From positions 766,883 through 830,882 of the forward strand of contig PTEX01000295.1 of NCBI GenBank assembly GCA_003342815.1: DNA of 64,000 nt. Direction: 5' to 3'. This document shows positions 48,949 to 58,211 of this stretch, piece by piece (positions within the stretch are counted from its first letter, which is position 1; every line of letters begins with the position of its first letter). Source of the DNA: Eudromia elegans (Eukaryota > Chordata > Aves > Tinamiformes > Tinamidae). Position numbers and translations under genes: made by a program. The notes under the pieces were generated by a model. It was not told where the DNA came from and did no database searches. It was given only the letters and a program-made list of their open reading frames with translations.

Positions 48949-50258
48949 ACAAAACGTATGGATTACCAGGGCAAATTTTACTGGAGATGAAAATCTATGC
49001 CTGCCTATGTCTCATCCGGAAAATGAGTTGTTTCCGGCAAAGATCGGTAAACCTTAGCTTAGCACACACCAATTTAAAGGGTTTTAACTGGGAATTGCAA
49101 TGCCACTATGAGCATGGCAACCTGCTCAGTGGTTTTAATCAGAGGGTTGAGTATCAACCTCAAAGAAAACCCAAAAGAAATCAAATTGGCTGGGGCAAGG
49201 GAAGTGGGAAAATCCACCGAACCACGGAAAATGATTTGTTTCAATTTTGGTAACAAGTATTGGGGCCCAGTTCCCTGGGACCAAGCTAGTAATGCTAAAT
49301 ACTTATACAGTGTGTCTCCATCTAAGAAATATGAATTTTGGGAGCCCTACGGTTTCTGTGGGACCTTGGAAAAAGAAATATCTGGTAATGTCACAGGGTA
49401 CCCGCTGGGGGCCTTTGAGGCAAAGATGACAGAGGAAAAGCCATACTATCCTCTGCTCTGGAATAATATTGCCCCAAAAGCTCTTCCCCCTGCTGTACAT
49501 CTCATATGTGGGGACAGAACATGGCAAGGGGTCCCACAAAAAGCTTTCAGCAGACCATGTTATCTGGGACAACTAGTAATGGTCATGCCACATTCAGTAC
49601 CAACTAACTTGTCCAAAAATACCAGGGCGAGGAGAGATATAGAGTTACCATCTGACTGTAACAACAAAGTTACATTGTTGTCTAAGAGTGCCCGTGTTGC
49701 ACTTTCTATTTTTATTTCTGGGGCAGCAGCAGGAGCTGCTCTTAAAGAAATATCATGGCTTGCTGGAGTAAAAAGCAAGCAAATGTTACTGATGCCATCC
49801 TCCAAGAACTATTTGAAGGAGAGGAAGTACTCAAAATGGCAATATTACAAAACAGAGCGGCCATTGATTTCTTGTTATTATCGTATAATAGAGGATGCAA
49901 GGAACTTGCTGGCATGTGTTGCTTTAATCTGAGCACACATGGAGAATCAAGCCCGGCTCAATTAAAATGGCTCAGGGATCATCTCCACAAAATAACAGTG
50001 GAAAAGGATCCCTTACAAGGATGGCTTAAAGGTCAATTCAATAACCTGACAGGATGGGGAGCCACATGGCTGAAGGAAATATTGCGATTTTTAATAATAG
50101 TGGTTGCTATCATGCTTTTGGTTTGTATTGTATTTAAATGTATAAAAGGTCAGGTGAATAAATCCATCGAGCAGGTGATGGTCGTCGCCAAAGAAGCTAA
50201 AGAAGAATCTATTTATGAAGAAATGAATCCACCCGCGTACAAAGAAACATTGTTATAA
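48869..50258 (+). pseudogene. env: ERV env, alpha/gamma-type transmembrane subunit, frameshifted
   Basis: It overlaps the end of pol, as usual. A hydrophobic signal peptide region (from about 48,869) and short SU N-terminus are in one frame, most of SU (about 49,230-49,625) in another, and TM (from about 49,755 to 50,258) in a third. A furin-type RARR site is at about 49,630, then a Gly/Ala-rich fusion peptide region (SIFISGAAAGAALKE). TM has an LQNRAAIDFLLL block followed by a CX6CC motif (CKELAGMCC, about 49,895-49,921) that in this class bonds SU covalently. A membrane anchor (FLIIVVAIMLLVCIVF) and short cytoplasmic tail follow. SU is only about 230 codons long, so a deletion is possible. 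The alpha/gamma-class TM contrasts with the betaretroviral pol. Confidence 0.9.
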
Positions 50259-50514
50259 GTTTATTTCCTGAAGTGACGGTAAAAGGATACAAGTGTTCAA
50301 CAGTTGGTATTCGTTTCAATCGTTCTCCTTCTTAAAGAGGCAGGACCCTTTAGAGGCAGGAAGGATAAGGACTTTTCAAGTTCGCATCGGATTGGACTTA
50401 AAACTCAGAAGGAAGACTTACCTTGGAACCCAGGACGATGGAGACCCTCCAGGACGTTGTGGGACCATATCATCCTGAAACATAAGACTGATAACGGGCA
50501 GCTATCTTGTGCAC
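50259..50514 (+). other. ERV 3' untranslated segment
   Basis: A 256-bp non-coding stretch between env stop and polypurine tract. It has no accessory gene of meaningful length. Confidence 0.6.
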
Positions 50515-50529
50515 AGAAAAGGGGGAATT
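50515..50529 (+). other. Polypurine tract
   Basis: AGAAAAGGGGGAATT directly before the TG of the 3' LTR. It is the plus-strand primer site of reverse transcription and is intact by eye. Confidence 0.85.
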
Positions 50530-51168
50530 TGTTGGGGAACATTACTCGCAATGTTCTCCCAGCCCTTGTGCACAAGATAGAAGCTCAAATCAATAATTAA
50601 TCATTTGTTTGTATATAGTTATGTTATGGTTAAATGTTATAGGGGATATAATGGGGGGGGGATATAGAAGGTTCCAGAAGGCTCTGGATGGGGGTGCTCA
50701 AGAAGGTCACTTACCTTGGAAGTTTCTGTCCCCCAATCGGAGCCTGGGAATTTCTGTATGAGCGTGGGGCAACCAATGAGGGATTGAGGTGGGGCCCACC
50801 CTCAACCAATCATTTTCTCCTTTCCGAATCCCTCTTTGTATATAACCCCATTACGCGCTCAAATAAACGGTTTGGCACATGTTTGAGAGAGCTCGTCTGA
50901 CCTTCGTCTGATTTCCTTTGGATGTGTGGCGTATGAGAGTGGAGTGAGTGGTGTCGAACCCCCTTACCCGTCTGTGTCCTCTTTTCCATCCCTTGCTTTA
51001 TTCCCTCCCTCCGTGAACCCTCAAGTGGCCTCCATGTTTTGCGATCACCTTGTGAAGAAGCGGTTCTTCACGGGAAGCGGCTTTACAGGAGCTGACCCTC
51101 CTCGACTGCACTACTCTGAGGCGCTGGGCACGGGTGAGTGTGCTGTCCACGGCGGGTGACCACCCGCA
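50530..51168 (+). mobile_element. ERV 3' LTR (639 bp)
   Basis: Same structure as the 5' LTR, with TG...CA ends, CCAAT boxes, TATA box and AATAAA near 50,856-50,866. Differences from the 5' LTR are mostly transitions (for example at the 16th base, and CACC versus TCTG-type changes near 51,113-51,119). It is directly followed by the right target duplication GTGATC. Confidence 0.95.
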
Positions 51169-51174
51169 GTGATC

Positions 51175-52200
51175 GTCCTTCTTCCACGAATTTCCTTGAG
51201 GAAGGTGCCTGGGGTGTCTGCAGCTGTCTCTGAGAAATAGTCTTCATGAGCTGCTTGAGCATTTCAGAAAACTTACACTGAAAGCGATAATCAAACTGAG
51301 ACGCTACAAACCATTGCAAGGTGGCTGCAATGCTCTTAGCAGCATCTCTAGTGATTTTGTCCATAGAAGGCAGGGAAGCTTCTCCGTCACACCTCACAAA
51401 CTCAGCTTGCTTCGCTCTGCTTTCTGCCAAAGTGCCTGCTGGAGCAGCTCCTGCAGCAATGTGCTGCTGCATCCGCCTGGCCAGCAGTGGGGCTCAGAGG
51501 ACTCTGATGCATCATATGCCTCTCACTTCCCTAGGTGATCCCAAAGGCTTGCTGCAATCTCTTGAGCCGCCTGCCAGACTTCCTGCCAGAAATCTGGAGG
51601 AGGCGTCTCAGAAAGCCCTACCTTTCTTCCCCTATCAAACAACCTTGCACGGATCATCAGGGGAGCCCTGCTTAGAATGTGAACTGACTGCTCCAGCTCT
51701 TTCACTCTCTGCAGCACCCTCTCAATCATGCACTCGGCCAGCTCCTGCGCTTCTCTCAGTGTTTCCCAGTTCAAGGTGGTGCGGGTTTTAGCGTGCCATT
51801 CCTTCTTTGAGCACCCTAACCTAACAGAGAAACCTAACACAGAAAGCAGGAGGAACTAGTGAGTAAAGGGTGAAACAAGTGGAGAGAGGGGATGGAGGAG
51901 GCTCACTTCCTCGACTGAATACTTTGCCCTGGTCTTGAGTGTGGCGGGGGTTGGAGTCTTGGTGGTCACAGGTTTTGGTCTTGGCTACAACTGGTGCTGC
52001 AGTCTTCAGGACCACTGGTGTTGCGGTCTAGGCTCTCATGGTTGCTGTGTCCTCAACTGCCATGGTTGTTGTGTTTGTGGTTGCCATGGGTGTTTCATTC
52101 TTGGCTTTTACTGGCAGCTGTTTCCTGGCTGCCACAGATGTTGTGGTCCTGGCTACCATTGGTATTTTGTTCTTGGCTGTCATGGGTGTTGTCCGCCACA
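51175..52200 (-). pseudogene. 5' part of the host gene split by the ERV
   Basis: On the minus strand, from about 52,200 down, a Thr/Lys-rich degenerate repeat (VARTTTS, PVKAKNETPM, PVVAKTKT) of about 10 residues is broken by a TAG (52,028-52,030). Next comes a helical segment (51,840-51,523: ELAECMIERVLQRVKELEQS and FWQEVWQAAQEIAASLWDHLG). A GTGAGA donor-like site follows at its end, then an acceptor-like 'ctgctggccag' and a further exon (51,472-51,175: KSIAATLQWFVASQFDYRF and KFVEEGR). That frame continues across the provirus into 42,337. Product not recognised. Confidence 0.6.
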
Positions 52201-52919
52201 GGTGTTGTCACCTTATCTGCTACGTCTGTTTTTTCGTGTCTGCCACAGGTGTTGTGCTCTCATCTCCTACAGCTGTACCCTGCTCTGCTCCCACCACACC
52301 TCTGACTGTTATCAAAGGCTTGTTGGCCCTTTTTCCACACCTGAATATGAAGAATGCTCCTTCGGAGAGTAGACACAAGAAGTCCTTGTTCCTGCAGTTC
52401 CCTGCATTGCTGTGCTCTTTGAGAAGTCATTGCCCAAGACAGGGAAGCAGACAGCAGGAGAGAAGGGCTTCCCAGGGGAACATGGCAAGACTATTCAAAG
52501 TCTTCAGCTGCTTAATCCCTTCTAAACAAGTATATCTTCAATAATGGGTGCTCTGCATGGGCCTACATGCTCTCTAGGAGGAATTTCACTAACCAGTGAA
52601 CAAACATACTTCCTGTGACATGTGGTAGGATTCCTATGAGGACCACACAGACTCCTTAGGTGTCATATCCTGGCAAGCCATTTGTTGGACATGAGGTGTC
52701 ATCTGTTGTATGCCAAGCACACACTCTTTGCGGTTTGCATGACCAGAGCAGTCTCTCAGTAGCGCTGAACTGCTGGCATAGAGCACCTAGGCTGAGGGGC
52801 CTGTTGCCTGTAGTCTGCTGCTCAGTGTGTCCTGGGAAGTACCGTGTCGCCATGGTGTGTGTTCCTGCTCCCCGTTCCATGCTTCATGTTGTTTAATTGC
52901 TGAGCAGAGTGTGACCAGC
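52201..52919. other. Unassigned sequence upstream of the split host gene
   Basis: No domain recognised. It may include upstream exons or the promoter of the split minus-strand gene, but nothing decisive is visible. Confidence 0.4.
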
Positions 52920-53065
52920 TAATAAAGAGTTGGAGTTTCCTTCTCTGGAGATCCTCAAAACCCACTTGAATGCCACCCTGCGCTCCAGATAACCCTGTGT
53001 GTGCAGTGGGGTTGGACTACATGACCTGTAGAGGTCTCTTCCAACCTTAAGTGTTCTGTGATTCT
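52920..53065 (+). mobile_element. CR1 LINE, 3' end only
   Basis: About 145 bp of the conserved CR1 3' end: 'gagtttccttctctggagat', 'ggttggactacatgacctg', 'cttccaaccttaag', with a TTCTGTG/ATTCTTG tail at about 53,049-53,063. Heavily 5'-truncated. Confidence 0.9.
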
Positions 53066-53834
53066 TGAACAAAGTGTCCTCGAACTGTGGTGCTCCCAAT
53101 GATAGATTCTTAGGTGGCCTCTTCACAGGCAGAAGCAAAATGGGGCTGAAACAGTCATTGGACAAAGGCATGGAGGGTAAGTCCAGAGGCAGCTGTGAAA
53201 GCGCTAATGCTGGGGAACTTCTGGCTTAGGAAGCCCTAAGCCCCAGCATGCCAGGACTGTAGCTTGTTTTGGGAGTGACCTGTTTCCAGATAGCATACTG
53301 AGACAAACATGGAGCTGGCGCTAGTGCAGACCATGCAATTACCCTTGAGGGAATTCACTGTTGACCACATCTCTGTGCAGTTGAAATAGCTTCAGGTGGC
53401 TCACTGTGTGGCAGAATTTATGGCAGGTATTCAGCTGCTGCCTTGCAAATGCTTTAGGTGAACTCTGAAGCAGAGCAGGCTTCCCTTCACTGACACCCTA
53501 AGGGAGGGATGGAAAGCGAGCTCAGTAGCACATGTGTGAGTGGAAGTGGTGGGAGCACCCTGTCTTCAGATTATGCCTAGGTATTCCAGTCCTGCTCCAT
53601 GCCCTTCCTGTAAGTAAAGGTGCTCTGAAGTTCTTGCCCTATGTAGGCTGCTGGAAGAGAAGCTGCAGCTCATCTGCCTTGTGAGTTGGGTACAAGGTCT
53701 CATGCAGCTCTTGCAGCAGTTGCTTCTCCCTGTCATGTCACGATGTAGATCACTAGAGCAGCACAGGAATACATGAATGTCCACATAGTGCTTAGAAGCA
53801 ACGTCTTTATTCTCTGAACCCCTATTGCCCTGGC
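53066..53834. other. No gene recognised
   Basis: Mixed sequence with short frames only. It lies downstream (minus strand) of the second gene-family copy and may be its 3' flank. Confidence 0.4.
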
Positions 53835-54563
53835 TTAGCATTCACGTTGCTCCTGCTTGTCCCTCACCAGTTTTAGCCACAACACTCTCAGTCGGGCTCC
53901 GCTCTCATAAGAGGGCTTTGCATCTGCTGGAGGGATAGGCTGCCTGCAGTACTGCTGACATATGGAGGGAGAATGTTCTTGTGTGCTCCATGGCCTCACT
54001 TTAGGTTGCTTTTCCCGCACTGAAGAATGAGGTCTTGATGCAGGTGGTAAGGGGGGAGTGAGCAGCTTCTTCGTGTCTTCTGGTGTGCTCTGAGCAAGAT
54101 GTTCAGAGCTTTGGCAGATAGATGATAGCAGATGAGCTGAATGTTCTTCACATCCATGAGTATCTGCCTCATCCTCTGAAAGCATGACCTTTTCATGGAC
54201 CATGGCAGAAAGGAGCTTTGTTATTGGTTGATTCTCCATCAACTTTCCAGGAGGAGTTTTCCTTCCCTCTAGTTTTGAAAAGAACTTCCCCAGATTGCTC
54301 TCATTTCCATCTCTGTGGTTGGACTCTTTTGCCATGTGCTTTCTGCAATGAACACCTCTATCTCCTGCAGTCAGAGGCCGAACACACTGCTCTCCTAGCT
54401 GCTCCACTGGGCTGCTCTCCACGGTGCTTTGTCTGACATTTATGGTAAGGCTTTTACCTTGGCATGCTCTTCCTCTTCTAACTGCTTCTTCGTGGTTTCC
54501 AGAGCATCACACACAAAGCTCTCAGCACAAGCTTTAGGCTCTGTGTGGAGCTGTTGAACTGCA
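53835..54563 (-). pseudogene. Second copy of the unrecognised host gene family, truncated by satellite
   Basis: The minus strand repeats the order seen at 41.9-42.3 kb: helix (QQLHTEPKA...DALETTKKQLEEE, about 54,553-54,455), then PVEQLGEQCVRPLTAGD, AKESNHRDGNES and EGRKTPPGK. It then continues for about 130 further codons (to 53,835) not seen in the other copy. A frameshift and stop near 54,430-54,450 separate helix from downstream frame. The 5' part is replaced by satellite DNA from 54,563. No function can be assigned. Confidence 0.6.
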
Positions 54564-57500
54564 TGCCCTAGTGCTTTATGCTATCTTAACTAGCCCTTTA
54601 AGCCCTAGCGTTTCATGCTTGAATCACCCTTTATGCCCTAGTCCTTTATGCCCCAGCCATTTATGCCTCAGCCCTTTATGCCCTAATCGCTAACCCTTTA
54701 TGTACTAATCCATTATGCCCTAGCCCTTTATGTTCCAGCCCTTTATGACCTAATCGCTACACCTTTATGCTCTAGCCATTTATGCCCTAATTAACCGCCC
54801 TTTATGTCTTAGCACTTTATGCTCCTGCCCTTTATGCTCTAATCACTACAGCTTTATGTCTTAGCTCATTCTACCCTAGCCCTTTATTCCCTAGACTTTT
54901 GTCATAATCGCTAGCTCCTTATGCCCTAGCCATTTATGCCCTAGGCCTTTACGCCCTAATCAATTGTGATTTATGCCCTAGCCCTTTACTCTCTAACCGT
55001 TTATGCCATAGTCACTAGCCCTTTATGCCCTAGTCCTTTATTCCCTAACACTTTATACCATAATCGCTTGCCTTTTATGCCCTAGCCCTTTATGCTGTAA
55101 TCACTTGGCCTTTTTGCCCTAGCCCTTGATGCCCTTGACCTTTATGACATAAACGCTAGCCCTTTATGCCGTAACAATTTATACCCTAGCCCTTTATGCA
55201 CTAATCGCTAGCTATATGTAACCTAGCCCTTGATACCTAATCGTTAGCCCTTTATGCCCTAGCCCTTTAAGCCCCAGACATTTATGCCCCAGCCCTTTAT
55301 GCCATAATTGCGACCTTTTATGCCCCGGCCCTTTAATACCTAGCCCTTTATTTCAAAATCACCAGCCCTTTATGCCCGAGTCCTTTATGCCCTTATCGCT
55401 AGTCCTTTATGTCCTAGTGCTTTATGTCCTAGCCCTTTATGCCTAATCGCTGGCCCATAATGCCTCAGCCATTTAAGCCCTAGCACATTATGCCAAAATC
55501 ACTATCCCTTTATGCCTAAGTCCTTTATGCCTTAGTCCTTTATGCCATAATTGCTAACCCTTTATGCCCAAACTTTTTAATCCCTAACCCTTTACGCATT
55601 GGCCCTTTCTGCCCTAGCCTTTTATGCCCTAGTCTTTTATGCCCTAGCCCTTTATTCTCTAGCCCTTTATGCCGGAATCACTACCCCCTTTATGCCCTAT
55701 ACCTTTCTGCCCTACCTCTTTATGGCACGATCACTATCCCCTTATGCCCTAGCCCTTTACTCCCTAACCCTTTATGCCCAAATCGCTAGACCTTTATATC
55801 CTAGCCATTTATGCCCTAATTGATCACCCTTTATGTCTTAGCCCTTTATGTACTAGCCCTTTATGGTATAATCCATAGCCCTTTATGCCCTAATTGCTAG
55901 CCTTTTATGCCCTAGCCCTTTTTACCCTAGCCCTTCATGCCTTAGTCGCTAGCCCTTTATGACCAGGCCCTTCATGCCCTAGCCCGTTTTGTCCTAATCA
56001 CTGTGTGCCCTAGGCCTTTGCAGTCTAGCCCTTTGCAGCCTAATCACTAGCCCTTTACACCCTAGCCATTACGCCCTAGCCCTTTAGGTCCTAATCTCTA
56101 GCCCTGTATGCCCTAACCTTTATGCCCTATTCACTAGCCCTTTATGCCCTCGCCCTTTAAACCCTCCCCTTTACACCCTCGCTCTTTATGCCATAATCAC
56201 TCTCATTATACTCCCTATTCCTTTATGCCCTAACTGCTAGCCCTTTATATCCTAGCCATTTATGTCCTAGCCCTTTATGCCCTAACCCTTTACGCCTTAA
56301 TCGCTAGCCCTTTATGCCGTAGCCCTCTACGCCCTAACACTTTATGCCCTAATCACTTGCCCCTTATGTCCTACTCCTTTATGACCAAATCACAAACCCT
56401 TTGTGCCCTAAATCTTTATGCCCTAATGCTTTATGCCCTAATCACTAGCCCTTTCTACCCTAGCCCTTAATGCCCTAGCCTTTTATTGCCATAGTGTCTA
56501 GCCCTTTATACGTGATCCCTCTATGCCCTATTGCTTTATGCCCTAATCACAAGTCCTTTATACCCTAGCCCTTCATGCCCTAGTCACAAGCCACTTATGT
56601 CCTAGTCCTTCATGCCATAATCACTAGCCGTTCATGCCCTAGCCCTTTATGCCCCAGCCCTTCATGCCACAATTGCTAGCTCTTTATGCCCTAGCCCTTC
56701 CTGCCACAATCGCTAGCCCTTAATGCCCTAGTCCTTTATGGTGTAGTCCTTTAGGCCATAATTTCCAGCCCTTTATGTGCTAACCCTTCATGCCATAATC
56801 ACTAGCCCTTTAGGCCCTTTCCCTTTTGCCCTAGGGTTTTATATCCTAACTGCTGGCCCTTTATGCCCTAGCCCTTTAGGCCCTAGTCGCTAGCGTGTTC
56901 TTCCCTAGCACTTTCTGCCCTAGCCCTTTATACCCTAGCCATTTTTGCCCTAGTCCTTTACGCCATAATCAATAGCCCTTTATGTTCTAATTACTAGCCC
57001 TTTATACCCTAGCCGTATATGCCCTAAACACTAGCCCTTTATGCCCTAACCCATTTTGCGCTAGCCCTTTAGGCCATAATTGCTACCCATTGATGTCCTA
57101 AACATTTATGGTCTAATCACTAGACCTTTATGCCCCAGCTCTTTTTGCCCTAATCACTAGCTCTTTAAACTCTAGTCCTTTACGGCATACTCCCTAGCCC
57201 TTTATGCCCACATCGCTAGCCCTTTATGCACTGGCCCTTTATGCCCCCATCATTCACCTCTTACGCCCTGTCTCTTTGTGCCATAATCGTTAGACATTTA
57301 TGCCCTATATATTTATGATCTAATCACTAGCCCTTTATGCCCTAGCCCTTTATGCCCAAATCCCTAGCACTTTATGCCCTGTTCCTTAATGCCCTAGCCC
57401 TGTATGCCCTAGGCCTGTGTGCCCTAGGCCTTTATGCCCTAATCGCAAGACCTTTATAGCCTAGTCATTTATGTACCAAGTGCTTATGCCGTAATTACTA

Positions 57501-57850
57501 GCCCTTTATGCCCTAGCCCCTTATGCCCTAGCCCTTTATGTCCTAATTGCTAGTCCTTTATGCCCCAGCCCTTTTTGCCTTATCACTAGTTCTGTAAGAC
57601 CTAGCCCTTCATGTCCCAATCACTAGCCCTTTATGCCCTAGCCTTTTATGTCCTATCTCTTTATACCCTAGCCCTTAATACCATAATCGCTAACCGTTTA
57701 AACCCTAGCCCTTTATGCCCTCGCCCTTTATGTCATAGCCCTTTATGTCCCAATCGTTAGCCCTTTATGTCCTAGCCCTTTATGCCCTAGCTCTTTATGC
57801 CATAATTACTAGCCCTTTGTGCCCTAGCACTTTATGCCGTAGCCCTTTAT
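54563..57850 (+). repeat. 3.3-kb satellite of CCCTTTATGCCCTA-type units
   Basis: Tandem array of short units, mostly CCCTTTATGCCCTAG (15 bp) alternating with a longer form in which CCCTTTATGCCCTAA is followed by TCGCTAG or TCACTAG (22 bp). Units are diverged and their order is irregular. CCCTAA/CCCTAG steps resemble the C-rich telomere strand, but the TTTATG insert is not telomeric. A 74-codon plus-strand frame at 55,599-55,823 (ALALYSLALY-like) is only a periodic artefact. The array begins inside the gene-family copy to its left. Confidence 0.95.
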
Positions 57851-58130
57851 ATTTTGCTCTCTACTTTCACCTTCTACTTTTGCTTTAATGCTTTGCTCTC
57901 TAACTTCTTAATTGTCTTTGCTTTTACTTTCTTACTCTCTGTGTTCTCCTCTTTACCGTCTTTGCTCTCTTTGCTTTTACTTTCCCTCCTAGCTCTCTTT
58001 TGCTTTGCTTCCTGCCATCCTCTTTTTTGCTTTGCTTTCTTGCTTTGCTCTTTCTAACTCTTGCTCTTTGCACTCTTTTTGCTCTCGCTTTCCTCTCTTT
58101 ACTTTTGCTTTCCTCCTTTGCTCTATTTTA
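57851..58130 (+). repeat. Pyrimidine-rich low-complexity tract
   Basis: About 280 bp nearly devoid of A and poor in G, with recurrent TTTGCTCTCT and CTTTGCTTTT pieces. It joins the satellite on one side and the hairpin on the other. Confidence 0.85.
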
Positions 58131-58133
58131 AGC

Positions 58134-58211
58134 ATACTAGCTGAGAGTAAAAAACTAAATAATTAATAATTTTTTTAAAAAATTATTTAATTTTTGACTC
58201 TCAGCTAGTAT
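58134..58211. repeat. Hairpin, 31-bp arms with a 16-bp loop
   Basis: The left arm 58,134-58,164 starts ATACTAGCTGAGAGT. The right arm 58,181-58,211 ends ACTCTCAGCTAGTAT and is its reverse complement with about two mismatches in the AT-rich inner part. The loop is A/T only. No coding sequence. It could be a foldback (MITE-like) remnant or a cruciform-forming boundary element. Confidence 0.9.

Larger units (their letters stand above)
42357..51168 (+). mobile_element. Full-length endogenous retrovirus, 8.8 kb, inactivated
   Basis: Complete proviral order: LTR, primer binding site, leader, gag, pro, pol, env, polypurine tract, LTR, with a near-perfect 6-bp target duplication. Every gene carries at least one frameshift, and pol has three visible nonsense codons, so this copy cannot encode intact proteins. 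The primer type, dUTPase-like segment and -1 pro-pol junction place gag-pol near betaretroviruses (ERVK-like, class II), while env belongs to the covalent CX6CC class. Confidence 0.95.

Noticed and set aside
53835-54422. Complete 195-residue protein starting at 54,422
   Set aside because: The apparent start is a GTG with upstream homologous coding sequence in another frame, so this is part of a decayed gene copy, not a full gene.
54563-57850. CRISPR-like array
   Set aside because: Units are contiguous, diverged and lack unique spacers of constant length; it is a eukaryotic satellite.
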